Assembly (NCBI GenBank): GCA_045580485.1
Contig: JAZNNW010000022.1
Coordinates: 1 to 17,610, forward strand
Reading direction: 5' to 3'
Length of the DNA stretch: 17,610 nucleotides
DNA from: Avoscillospira sp045580485
GTDB taxonomy: Bacteria > Bacillota > Clostridia > Oscillospirales > Oscillospiraceae
Below are positions 1 through 6,930 of the stretch, one piece after another. The position numbers and the translations under genes are program-made. The number at the start of each line of letters is the position of its first letter. Positions within the stretch are counted from its first letter, which is position 1. The notes beneath the pieces were generated by a model. That model had not been told where the DNA came from, made no database searches, and saw nothing but the letters and a program-made list of their open reading frames with translations.

Positions 1-20
1 CGAAAAAGTAAAAAATAATG

Positions 21-52
21 AAATCCCCGGAAGATTGCTCTTCCGGGGATTT
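21..52 (-). terminator. Intrinsic terminator of putP
   Basis: A perfect 14-bp inverted repeat (21-34 with 39-52) closes on the loop TTGC. It starts 13 bases beyond the putP stop codon. Read on the minus strand, the stem is followed by an interrupted T-rich tract. Position and shape fit a Rho-independent terminator for the symporter gene. Confidence 0.85.
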
Positions 53-64
53 TCTTATGTAGGA

Positions 65-1519
65 TCAGTCTTCAGAAGCCACAGCCTCATCGAAGAGGGC
101 TTCCACTTCTGCGCCGGGAGCCTTGGTACACAGGGTGACCACCACAGCGGCGATCAGGCCGGCAATGAAGCCGGGCACGATCTCATAGATACCGGTGGAC
201 TTCAGGATCACCAGCCACAGGATATCCACCACTGCACCGGCAGCGATACCGGCAACAGCACCGGCGAAGTTAAACCGTTTCCAGAACAGGCTCAACAGAA
301 TGGCAGGACCAAAGGCAGCGCCGAAGACGCCCCAAGCGTTCTCCACCAGACCCATGATGGTGCCGGAGTTGGGATTCTTTGCGATGAACAGGGCAACCAC
401 GGCAATGGCAACGACCACAATACGGCTGACCCAGAGCATTTCCTTTTCGCCGGCCTTATCCTTACGGATGACAGGCTTATACAGGTCGCTGGCGAAAGCG
501 GAAGCGGAAGCCAGCAGCTGGGAATCGGCAGTGGACATAGAGGCTGCCAGGATAGCGGACAGACAGATACCAGCCAGAATGGGAGGGAAGATTCTGCGAA
601 CCATCTGAATAAAGACAGTGGAGGTGTCGGCGATCTCACCCAGGAACATCTTGCCGATGGTGGCAACGGCCACGGACATGAGCAGGATGATGGCAGTCCA
701 GGAAATACCGATGACACGGGACTTCTTCAGTTCCTTATGGGAACGGATGGACATGAAACGGACGATGATATGAGGCATACCGAAGTAGCCCAGACCCCAG
801 CCAAGGCCGGAGACGATATCCTGCCAGGAGGAGGTGAAGTTAAAGAAACCGGCCTGACCCAGAATCTGCCACTCCTGCACGGGGTTTTCCACCAGTGCCA
901 GAGCGAAGATAGGAGCCACCAGCAGGGCAGCCAGCATCAGCATGCCCTGGAAGAAGTCTGTCCAGCAGACAGCGGAGAAGCCGCCCAGGAAGGTATAGCC
1001 GATGATGATGAATGCAGCAATGTACATGGCGGTCTCGGCAGGGATGTTCATGACCGTGTTGAACAGGGTGCCGCAGGCCTTGATGGAAGAAGCTGCATAG
1101 ACCGTGTAGGCCACCAGGAAAATCACAGCACACAGAACCTGCAGAGCCTTGCTGCCGGAGAGGAAGCGATTGGTCAGGTACTGGGGGATGGTGATGGAGT
1201 CCTTGGCCTTGATGGAGAAACGCCGCAGACGGGGAGCTTCAAAAATCCAGCTGAGAATGTAGCCGATGAGCAGACCAATGGCGATCCAGGTCTGACCCAT
1301 ACCGGCAGCAAAGATGGAGGCAGGCAGACCCATGAGCACCCATGCGCTCATATCGGATGCACCGGCGGACAGGGCAGAAACCCATGCGCCCATCTGACGG
1401 CCGCCCAGGAAGTAATCCTTATCACCGCCGTTGGCCTTGGGCTTGAAGAAGAAATACAAGCCGATGCCCAGCATAAAGACAAAATAGGCAACGAAAATTA
1501 CCATTTCAACATTGAACAT
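65..1519 (-). CDS. putP: Sodium/proline symporter (PutP family, SSS)
   Basis: Predicted Na+-coupled proline uptake permease of the cytoplasmic membrane (sodium:solute symporter family). The 484-residue product is hydrophobic throughout, as expected for about 12-13 membrane segments. It carries the family signature SAGASDMSAWVLMGLP at about residues 51-66, and a later STADSQLL segment also typical of the family. The frame can be extended to an ATG at 1552, but the start at 1519 is chosen because AAGGAG (1529-1534) lies 9 bases upstream, whereas the upstream ATG has no such site. Length matches the family. The gene is divergent from a LysR regulator and has its own promoter and terminator, so it is probably a single-gene unit controlled by that regulator. 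A different substrate (another amino acid or organic acid) cannot be excluded by sequence reading alone. Confidence 0.9.
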   Translation of the reverse strand: MFNVEMVIFVAYFVFMLGIGLYFFFKPKANGGDKDYFLGGRQMGAWVSALSAGASDMSAWVLMGLPASIFAAGMGQTWIAIGLLIGYILSWIFEAPRLRRFSIKAKDSITIPQYLTNRFLSGSKALQVLCAVIFLVAYTVYAASSIKACGTLFNTVMNIPAETAMYIAAFIIIGYTFLGGFSAVCWTDFFQGMLMLAALLVAPIFALALVENPVQEWQILGQAGFFNFTSSWQDIVSGLGWGLGYFGMPHIIVRFMSIRSHKELKKSRVIGISWTAIILLMSVAVATIGKMFLGEIADTSTVFIQMVRRIFPPILAGICLSAILAASMSTADSQLLASASAFASDLYKPVIRKDKAGEKEMLWVSRIVVVAIAVVALFIAKNPNSGTIMGLVENAWGVFGAAFGPAILLSLFWKRFNFAGAVAGIAAGAVVDILWLVILKSTGIYEIVPGFIAGLIAAVVVTLCTKAPGAEVEALFDEAVASED

Positions 1520-1535
1520 AATCACGATCTCCTTT

Positions 1536-1562
1536 GCATGAATTTTTTTCATGTATTCATGC
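1536..1562 (-). promoter_or_regulatory. Stem-loop in the putP mRNA leader next to its ribosome site
   Basis: An 8-bp inverted repeat, GCATGAAT (1536-1543) and ATTCATGC (1555-1562), surrounds an 11-base AT-rich loop. It ends one base from the AAGGAG ribosome site (1529-1534) of putP and lies wholly within the predicted leader transcript. It could influence ribosome access; that role is inference. Confidence 0.4.
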
Positions 1563-1580
1563 TTTAATTGTAATATGTTG

Positions 1581-1609
1581 ATTATAGGTCATTTGGAGAT
1601 TTTTTGCAA
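1581..1609 (-). promoter_or_regulatory. Sigma-A type promoter of putP
   Basis: On the minus strand, TTGCAA (1609-1604) is followed by exactly 17 bases and then a perfect TATAAT (1586-1581). It would start transcription near 1574, leaving a leader of about 55 bases. The -35 box lies inside one arm of an inverted repeat shared with the divergent lysR promoter, so a regulator bound there would directly affect polymerase access. Confidence 0.75.
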
Positions 1610-1651
1610 CGGGAACATTGCATGTTTTTTGTAGAAAAAACCGTTGCAAAA
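1602..1651. promoter_or_regulatory. Inverted repeat, candidate operator between putP and lysR
   Basis: TTTTGCAACGG (1602-1612) is repeated exactly in inverted form as CCGTTGCAAAA (1641-1651), with 28 bases between. A smaller dyad, AACAT-TGC-ATGTT (1614-1626), lies between the arms. Each arm contains the TTGCAA -35 box of one of the two divergent promoters. LysR-type proteins commonly bind dyads in such divergent regions and regulate both genes, which makes this the likely operator. The binding protein is inferred from context. Confidence 0.55.
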
Positions 1652-1672
1652 GTACAGGTTATCCATTATTAT
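1644..1672 (+). promoter_or_regulatory. Sigma-A type promoter of the lysR gene
   Basis: TTGCAA (1644-1649), a 17-base spacer and TATTAT (1667-1672) form a near-consensus promoter on the plus strand, expected to start near 1679. This rules out the in-frame start codons at 1604 and 1622 for the regulator, because they would lie upstream of the transcript. Confidence 0.65.
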
Positions 1673-1726
1673 GTACAAAAAGAGCAAGTATTCATGAATA
1701 TTTCGCATGAAACGGTGGTGCTTTTC

Positions 1727-2602
1727 ATGAGCATGAAAAAATATGAAGCATTTGTCAGAACCGTGGAGCTGGGCAGTCTGACCAAGGCAGCACAGGCACT
1801 GGACTCCACCCAGTCCCGAATCAGCCATGTGCTGAAGGATCTGGAACAGGAATTTGGCTTTTCTCTGCTGGAACGAGGCCGCGGCGGCATCCGTCTGACG
1901 GAAGCAGGCGCTTTGCTCCTGCCCAAAATGCAAGCCATTTTGAAAGAGAATGAGGCATTGAATGAGCTGGCCGCTGAAATTCGCAATGCCGAAACCGGCA
2001 CCCTCCGGTTGGGCGCTTTCACCAGTGTGGCTGTCCACTGGCTGCCGGGTATGATCCGGGATTTCCAGAACGACCATCCCAAGGTGGAACTGCAGATGCT
2101 TAACGGCGACTATCACGATATGGAGCAGTGGCTGAAAAACGGTGACATCGATCTGGGCTTCGTCAGCCTCCCCGCTCCCGAAGGGGCTGACACCATCCCT
2201 CTGGCAGAAGACCCTCTGGTTGCCATTCTCCCTAATGGGCATCCACTAGCGAGCCGGGAGCAGCTCCCCATTGAGGAGCTGACGCACGATCCCTTTATCA
2301 GCCTGCGGCAAAGCTCCGCTCAGGATATCCACAGAGCTTTGGACGCCGCCGGTATTCGCCCCAATGTCAAATATTCCACCAAGGACGACTATGCCATTCT
2401 GGCTATGGTGGAGCAGGGACTGGGTATTTCCATCGTGCCCCAGCTGCTTATCAAGGGACGGTCGCAAAATCTGGAAGTGCGTCCTTTGATGCCTGCCGCC
2501 AGCCGCACCATTGCCCTGGCGATTCCCAAAGGCAGCAGATCTCCCGTGGTGGAAGCCTTTATTCGGACAGCGGAGATCTGGCTGCAGGAACATTCCGAAT
2601 AA
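1727..2602 (+). CDS. LysR-family transcriptional regulator
   Basis: DNA-binding one-component regulator acting in the cytoplasm. The first 60 or so residues form the winged helix-turn-helix, with the typical pattern SLTKAAQALDSTQSRISHVLKDLE (about 17-40) and then LLERGRGGIRLTEAG. The rest is a periplasmic-binding-protein-like effector domain. From ATG 1727 the product is 291 residues, the usual LysR length. Starts at 1694 and 1733 are also in frame; 1727 is preferred because it places the helix-turn-helix at the normal distance from the N-terminus and has GGTGG 7 bases upstream, but this ribosome site is weak. The gene is divergent from putP and shares a symmetric promoter region with it, so it probably controls the symporter and itself. 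The effector is unknown; proline or a related solute is a guess from context. Confidence 0.88.
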   Translation: MSMKKYEAFVRTVELGSLTKAAQALDSTQSRISHVLKDLEQEFGFSLLERGRGGIRLTEAGALLLPKMQAILKENEALNELAAEIRNAETGTLRLGAFTSVAVHWLPGMIRDFQNDHPKVELQMLNGDYHDMEQWLKNGDIDLGFVSLPAPEGADTIPLAEDPLVAILPNGHPLASREQLPIEELTHDPFISLRQSSAQDIHRALDAAGIRPNVKYSTKDDYAILAMVEQGLGISIVPQLLIKGRSQNLEVRPLMPAASRTIALAIPKGSRSPVVEAFIRTAEIWLQEHSE

Positions 2603-2608
2603 GGGCGC

Positions 2609-2639
2609 AAAAAGATGACCGCATTGCGGTCATCTTTTT
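2609..2639 (+). terminator. Intrinsic terminator of the lysR gene
   Basis: A long dyad, AAAAAGATGACCG paired with CGGTCATCTTTTT around a short loop, begins 6 bases after the regulator's stop codon and ends in a run of five T on the plus strand. This is a standard Rho-independent terminator; it is also usable in the reverse direction. Confidence 0.9.
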
Positions 2640-2650
2640 CGTATACAAGA

Positions 2651-2677
2651 AAAAGGTGCGGCAATACCGCACCTTTT
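2651..2677 (-). terminator. Intrinsic terminator of the araC-type gene
   Basis: AAAAGGTGCGG (2651-2661) and CCGCACCTTTT (2667-2677) form an 11-bp stem with a 5-base loop. The stem overlaps the first two bases of the araC-type gene's stop triplet (2676-2678). Read on the minus strand it ends in TTTTTCTTG. Together with the preceding hairpin it separates two convergent genes. Confidence 0.85.
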
Positions 2678-3458
2678 ATTCTTTTTGGCTGCGCCGGACA
2701 TATTCGCCGGGAGACATACCGTATTTCCGCTTGAACATCCGGGAAAAGGTGGACACATCCTGATATCCTACACGCAAAATCACTTCTTTCTGACTGAGCC
2801 CAAGCTCCGTCAGCAATTCTGCCGCCGTTTCCAACCGATGGGTCACCAGATATTCCTGCGGCGGTACACCCATCTGCTCCTTGAAGATCCGGCAAAAGTA
2901 GCTGCGGTTCAGTCCCAGATCCGCCGCCAAGTCTGCAATTCGTATGTCCTCAGAGAAATTGCTCTGGATGTAATGGACCGCAAGGTTTACATAATCCGTT
3001 TCCATGTTGGTATGTACTGCTTGTCGCTGTGCCAAACCTACAAAAAACTGATGCAAACATGCACAAATCGTCCACTCCGGCACGGCTGTCTCACTGCTGC
3101 GAAGAATCTCCAAAAACAGAGTCTTTGACCAGGGGGCAGAAATGATATCCGTCTGCAGCATATCCGCAAAGGCAGGGGTGCAGTCAAAACTGACCCAGAT
3201 ATAGCTCATGGGGTTTTCCTTATCTGAAATATATGTGGTGGCTTCACCGGGATGGCTGATAAAAATATCCCCTTCCTCCACCGGCCATCTGCGATCTCCC
3301 ACCAAATGCACACCCTGTCCATGGGTCACATAGTGCAAAACATGACCGGCAATGCGTCGGTTGTGGAGCACCTCCCCGGGCGCAAAGTCTTTTGTGCCGT
3401 AAACTCTCGGTTTCAAATCCTGAAGCCCCAGATTTTTCAGAATCACTCTTTTGAACAT
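2676..3458 (-). CDS. AraC-family transcriptional regulator with cupin-like sensing domain
   Basis: Cytoplasmic DNA-binding regulator of 260 residues. The N-terminal half (about 20-100) reads as an AraC-type cupin ligand-binding domain (HYVTHGQGVHLVGDRRWPVEEGDIFISHPG). The C-terminal 100 residues hold the two helix-turn-helix motifs: IRIADLAADLGLNRSYFCRIFKEQMG (about 172-197) and KEVILRVGYQDVSTFSRMFKRKYGMSPGEY (about 224-253), the second being the AraC signature. The start at 3458 is preferred over the in-frame ATG at 3464 because GGGGGAG (3467-3473) then lies 8 bases upstream instead of 2. The gene is divergent from the tandem transporter genes, so activation of those transporters by this protein is the simplest inference. 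The effector is unknown; a sugar or organic acid would fit the family. Confidence 0.9.
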   Translation of the reverse strand: MFKRVILKNLGLQDLKPRVYGTKDFAPGEVLHNRRIAGHVLHYVTHGQGVHLVGDRRWPVEEGDIFISHPGEATTYISDKENPMSYIWVSFDCTPAFADMLQTDIISAPWSKTLFLEILRSSETAVPEWTICACLHQFFVGLAQRQAVHTNMETDYVNLAVHYIQSNFSEDIRIADLAADLGLNRSYFCRIFKEQMGVPPQEYLVTHRLETAAELLTELGLSQKEVILRVGYQDVSTFSRMFKRKYGMSPGEYVRRSQKE

Positions 3459-3487
3459 TTCCATATCTCCCCCGGTATATATGTCAC

Positions 3488-3516
3488 ATTATATCAAAAC
3501 AAGGCGACAAAATGCA
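3488..3516 (-). promoter_or_regulatory. Sigma-A type promoter of the araC-type gene
   Basis: On the minus strand, TTGCAT (3516-3511), 17 bases and a perfect TATAAT (3493-3488) lie about 30 bases upstream of the regulator's start codon. On the opposite strand only a TACAAT (3541-3546) without a good -35 box is seen ahead of the transporter genes. That pattern is consistent with an activator-dependent promoter there. Confidence 0.6.
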
Positions 3517-3584
3517 ATACCATTTTCCGGGCAAACCCATTACAATGAGTGGCGAAATACACGAAAGAGAGGGAAATTCTTTCC

Positions 3585-4856
3585 ATGAGTCTTGAAAAGC
3601 AGCCCAAGCGCTTCCACTATGCCTGGGTCATTTTTGCCCTTTGCTTTTTATCCGTTTTTACGGCTCTGGGTTTTAACAGTTCCCCAAAAGGTCTGTATCT
3701 GCCTGCCATTACAGAAAATCTGGGCATCCCCCGCAGCCTGTATTCCATTCAATCTACCTGCCGCTATATTGCCACCGCCGTTGTCAACCTGTTCTTCGGT
3801 AAGCTGGTGGCGAAGTACGGTCCCCGGAAGCTCCTTGCCGCCGGTTTCGTCTGTCTGACCCTGTCCAATGTTGTCAACGCACTGGGCACCAATGTGTGGT
3901 ACTTCTATCTGGGTTCTATCTTCCTGGGTATGGGTCTGGCCTGGACCACCACCTCTATGGTTGGTATTGTCGTGGAAAAATGGTTCACCAGCAACAAGGG
4001 CACTATGATGGGCTTTATTCTGGCAGCCAATGGTCTTGGCGGTGCCATCGCCAGCCAGATCTTCTCCAGAATCATTTACAGCCGTCCCGACGGCTGGCGT
4101 ACCGGTTTCTGGTTCAGTGCCATCGTCATGGTGATCGTCGGCACCATCATCGTTCTCTTTGTCCGCAACGAACCTGCTGACCGGGGCTGCACCCCTCTGG
4201 GAGACGGCACTGTTTCCAAAAAGAAACAGCGGGGCAGAGACTGGGTCGGCATTGCACCGGAAGATGCCTACCGCAAGCCCTACTTTTATATCTGCCTGAT
4301 TTGCGTGTTCTGCACCGGCATGGTGCTGACCTGCACCGGCACCGTTGCCACGCCCCTTTTCCGCGACCGGGGCATCGATATCGCCACCATTGCCAATGTA
4401 GGAACCATCGGTTCTCTGGTGCTCATGGCCTCCAAATCCTCCATGGGTTTCATCTTTGACCGTCTCGGTCTGCGGCTGACCATGCTGATCTGTCAGGTCT
4501 GTTCCACCGTTGCCATGATCTGTCTGCTGATCGTCAACAACGGTGCTACCGCCATTCTCTATACCGTTGTCCAGTCTATCGCTCTGCCTCTGGAAACCGT
4601 CATGCTGCCTCTCATCGCAAAGGAGTGTTTCGGTCAGAGATCCTATGCCTCCTTTATGGGCCCCATCGTTTCCTTTAACACTCTGGGCTATGCCATCAGC
4701 CCTCCCATTATGAACTACATTTTCGATGTGACCGGTTCCTATCGGATCGGCCTCATCGCCACCATCTGCATCATGGCCGTTATCACCGTCACCATGCAGT
4801 TCGTCATCTCCGCCGCCCACAAGGAGCGCACACGGATCGAAACTTCCGCAAACTGA
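3585..4856 (+). CDS. Major facilitator superfamily transporter, first of tandem pair
   Basis: Twelve-segment secondary transporter of the cytoplasmic membrane, 423 residues. The loop between segments 2 and 3 carries the MFS signature GKLVAKYGPRKL (about 72-83). A charged central loop (KKKQRGRDW, about 212-220) separates the two six-helix halves, and a second copy of the signature, GFIFDRLGLR (about 288-297), follows. Overall pattern suggests a monocarboxylate or oxalate/formate-type subfamily, but the substrate cannot be read from the sequence. A GTG at 3549 also opens the frame; ATG 3585 is chosen because it aligns exactly with the start of the downstream paralog and has GAGAGGG (3567-3573) upstream, though at a rather long spacing of 11. 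It is divergent from the AraC-type regulator and probably co-transcribed with its neighbour 16 bases downstream. Confidence 0.88.
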   Translation: MSLEKQPKRFHYAWVIFALCFLSVFTALGFNSSPKGLYLPAITENLGIPRSLYSIQSTCRYIATAVVNLFFGKLVAKYGPRKLLAAGFVCLTLSNVVNALGTNVWYFYLGSIFLGMGLAWTTTSMVGIVVEKWFTSNKGTMMGFILAANGLGGAIASQIFSRIIYSRPDGWRTGFWFSAIVMVIVGTIIVLFVRNEPADRGCTPLGDGTVSKKKQRGRDWVGIAPEDAYRKPYFYICLICVFCTGMVLTCTGTVATPLFRDRGIDIATIANVGTIGSLVLMASKSSMGFIFDRLGLRLTMLICQVCSTVAMICLLIVNNGATAILYTVVQSIALPLETVMLPLIAKECFGQRSYASFMGPIVSFNTLGYAISPPIMNYIFDVTGSYRIGLIATICIMAVITVTMQFVISAAHKERTRIETSAN

Positions 4857-4872
4857 AAGGAGCCTTTCTCTC

Positions 4873-6144
4873 ATGGCGCTTGAAACAAAACAGAAAAAAT
4901 TTCATTATGCATGGGTGATCTTTGCCCTGTGTTTCCTCTCCGTCTTTACAGCCCTGGGCTTCAACAGCTCCACCAAGAGCCTGTATCTGGCTGCCGTCAC
5001 GGAGGATATGGGACTTTCCCGCAGCCTGTTCTCCATCAGCGACAGCTGCCGTTACATCGCCACCGCCGTCATCAACCTGTTCTTCGGCAAGCTGGTGGCA
5101 AAGTACGGTCCCCGGAAGCTCTTTGCCGCAGGCTTCGTCTGCCTGACCCTTTCCAATGTGGTCAATGCCTCCGCCCAGCAGCTCTGGCATTTCTATCTGG
5201 GCAGCACCCTTCTGGGTATCGGTCTGGCCTGGTCCACCACCTCTCTGGTCAGCATCATCGTGGAAAAATGGTTCACCAGCAATAAGGGCACCATCATGGG
5301 CTTCATTCTGGCCTCCAACGGTCTGGGCGGCGCTGTGGCCAGCCAGATCGTCTCCCGGCTGATTTACAGCCGCGCCGACGGCTGGCGCAGCTCCTACTGG
5401 GTTTGCGCCATTATCATGGTCGCTGTGGGCGCTGCCATTGTTCTGCTGATCCGAAACGAGCCTGCAGACTGTGGCTGCACCGCTTTGGGCGACGGCACTG
5501 TCTCCAAGAAGAAGCAGCGTGGTCGGGAATGGAGCGGCATCAGCGTCGATGATGCCTTCCGGAAGCCTTACTTCTACTTCTGTCTGCTGTGTGTGTTCTT
5601 CACCGGCATGGCACTGACCTGTGTCGGCAACATCTCCGCCGCTCACTTCCGTGACCGCGGCATTGATCCTGTTGTCATTGCCAATATTGTCAGCATCGGC
5701 TCTCTGGTTCTTATGGGTTCCAAATCCTCCATCGGCTTTATCTTCGACCGTTTCGGCTTGCGTGCAACGGCACTGATCTGCCAGTTCTGCGCCGCATTGG
5801 GCATGTTCCTCCTTCTTCTGGCAAACAACGGCACCACTGCCATCCTCTATAAGGTCGTAATCGCCTTCGGTCTTCCTCTGGAGACCATTATGCTGCCTCT
5901 CATTACCAAGGAGTGTTTCGGTCAGAAATCCTATGCCTTCCTCATGGGCTTGATGCTCTCGGTCAACACTCTGGGCTATGCCGTCAGCCCCCCCATTATG
6001 AACTACATCTTCGATACCACCGGTTCCTACGATATCGGCATCATTGGCACTGTGGTGCTCATGATTATCGTCACTGTGGTCATGCAGTTTGTCATCACCG
6101 CCGCCCATAAGGAACGGCAAAGAGTGGAATCCGCCAGAACATAA
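4873..6144 (+). CDS. Major facilitator superfamily transporter, second of tandem pair
   Basis: Paralog of the preceding gene with the same length (423 residues), no obvious length differences, and, judged by eye, roughly two thirds to three quarters identical residues. Blocks such as FHYAWVIFALCFLSVFTALG near the N-terminus and SPPIMNYIFD near the C-terminus are unchanged. The MFS signature GKLVAKYGPRKL and the second GFIFDRFGLR are both intact, so both copies look functional. AAAGGAG (4856-4862) lies 10 bases before the start and overlaps the end of the upstream stop codon, so translation of the pair is likely coupled. Differences cluster in the helices facing the transport path (for example TGTVATPLF against VGNISAAHF), compatible with divergent substrate preference; that is inference. 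A terminator follows directly. Confidence 0.88.
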   Translation: MALETKQKKFHYAWVIFALCFLSVFTALGFNSSTKSLYLAAVTEDMGLSRSLFSISDSCRYIATAVINLFFGKLVAKYGPRKLFAAGFVCLTLSNVVNASAQQLWHFYLGSTLLGIGLAWSTTSLVSIIVEKWFTSNKGTIMGFILASNGLGGAVASQIVSRLIYSRADGWRSSYWVCAIIMVAVGAAIVLLIRNEPADCGCTALGDGTVSKKKQRGREWSGISVDDAFRKPYFYFCLLCVFFTGMALTCVGNISAAHFRDRGIDPVVIANIVSIGSLVLMGSKSSIGFIFDRFGLRATALICQFCAALGMFLLLLANNGTTAILYKVVIAFGLPLETIMLPLITKECFGQKSYAFLMGLMLSVNTLGYAVSPPIMNYIFDTTGSYDIGIIGTVVLMIIVTVVMQFVITAAHKERQRVESART

Positions 6145-6147
6145 ACA

Positions 6148-6175
6148 AAACCCTCCGTTTTGAAACGGAGGGTTT
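6148..6175. terminator. Bidirectional terminator between the transporter pair and the minus-strand run
   Basis: AAACCCTCCGTTT (6148-6160) and AAACGGAGGGTTT (6163-6175) form a 13-bp dyad. On the plus strand it is followed by CTTTC after TTT; on the minus strand by TTTTGTTT. It lies 3 bases after the transporter stop and 8 bases after the stop of the converging kinase-like gene, serving both. Confidence 0.9.
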
Positions 6176-6183
6176 CTTTCTAC

Positions 6184-6921
6184 TTATTTCGGACGCATAC
6201 CCTCGTGGGCAACTTTTGCTGCCTCGGGGTTCATATTGCACTTCAGACGGTAGAAGCGAAGATTCTTGGCCAGACGATCCATGAGATTCAGATAAAGCGC
6301 CAAAGCCGCAGGGGTCTTGGGACGGTGACTCTGCTGCAGGAGCATAGTCAGTGCTTCTGTGGCAGAAATCGGTGCGATCTCATTTTCTTCGCCCCGTTCC
6401 AGAATACAGATGGCCTCCAGAGGCACCATGATATTGCTGCCCAAGTGGTGCTTGCCGTTCCAGGGTGTACCGCAGACCAGAACACCGTGATCCGTCAGCT
6501 TCAGAAGGGGCTTATCATCATTGACCATGACGGCACGGTCACCAAAGGCCTCCCGCCAGAAACGGCTGTGGGTGGATTTTCCCGTACCGCTGGTGGCAGT
6601 AAAGAGGTAGGCTACACCGTCTACGGCAATGGCAGAGCCATGGAACAGCATGGCATCATACTCCAGCATCTTTTCCACGATCTTGCGGTAGATTGCCAGG
6701 GTTTCCAGATAAGGACTGGAATGATTCACAACGGGATTGCCGCATTTGATATCGTCCCGGGCGGATTTTTCCTGTTCGAACTCGATATCTGCAGGCGTGG
6801 TTTCCACGGTGAAATCTGCAGGTGCATCGGTAAGGTAATCCTTGCAGTATTTTTTAATATACGGATACATTGCTTTTATGCCGATGACTCGCTCAGCCAG
6901 GCAGATCTTGAATTCTGTCAT
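6184..6921 (-). CDS. HPr-kinase-like ATPase (HprK C-terminal domain fold)
   Basis: A 245-residue protein with a P-loop ATSGTGKST (109-117), a FHGSAIAVDG segment just ahead of it (93-102) and an acidic NDDKP (134-138). This is the layout of the HprK/phosphorylase catalytic domain. Ordinary HPr kinase is about 310 residues with a separate N-terminal domain, which is replaced here by a short unrelated region, so this is not the carbon-catabolite regulator. Related stand-alone HprK-like proteins occur in RiPP clusters; in paeninodin-type lasso clusters one phosphorylates the peptide's C-terminal serine. GAGGA lies 7 bases before the start. It is the last gene of the long minus-strand run, 9 bases after capG. 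Likely role is phosphorylation of a peptide or sugar-linked substrate; the substrate is inferred only. Confidence 0.75.
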   Translation of the reverse strand: MTEFKICLAERVIGIKAMYPYIKKYCKDYLTDAPADFTVETTPADIEFEQEKSARDDIKCGNPVVNHSSPYLETLAIYRKIVEKMLEYDAMLFHGSAIAVDGVAYLFTATSGTGKSTHSRFWREAFGDRAVMVNDDKPLLKLTDHGVLVCGTPWNGKHHLGSNIMVPLEAICILERGEENEIAPISATEALTMLLQQSHRPKTPAALALYLNLMDRLAKNLRFYRLKCNMNPEAAKVAHEGMRPK

Positions 6922-6930
6922 TTTTGTTCC

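Noticed and set aside
35..1567. A 510-codon open frame on the plus strand opposite putP
   Set aside because: The predicted protein is His, Gly, Gln and Asp rich without any family pattern, while the minus strand encodes an intact PutP with promoter, ribosome site and terminator.
1604..1726. Earlier start codons for the LysR gene, giving up to 332 residues
   Set aside because: Starts at 1604 and 1622 lie upstream of the predicted promoter, and the extra N-terminal residues have no match to the LysR family layout.
3648..6120. Long open frames on the minus strand opposite both transporter genes
   Set aside because: Both translate to low-complexity Gly/Asp/His/Gln-rich sequence and repeat each other only because the transporters are paralogs. 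The plus frames encode canonical MFS proteins.
6184..6921. Genuine HPr kinase/phosphorylase (hprK) of carbon catabolite control
   Set aside because: The N-terminal HprK domain is missing, the length is about 65 residues short and the context is an envelope/peptide operon rather than the usual lgt or hprK neighbourhood.
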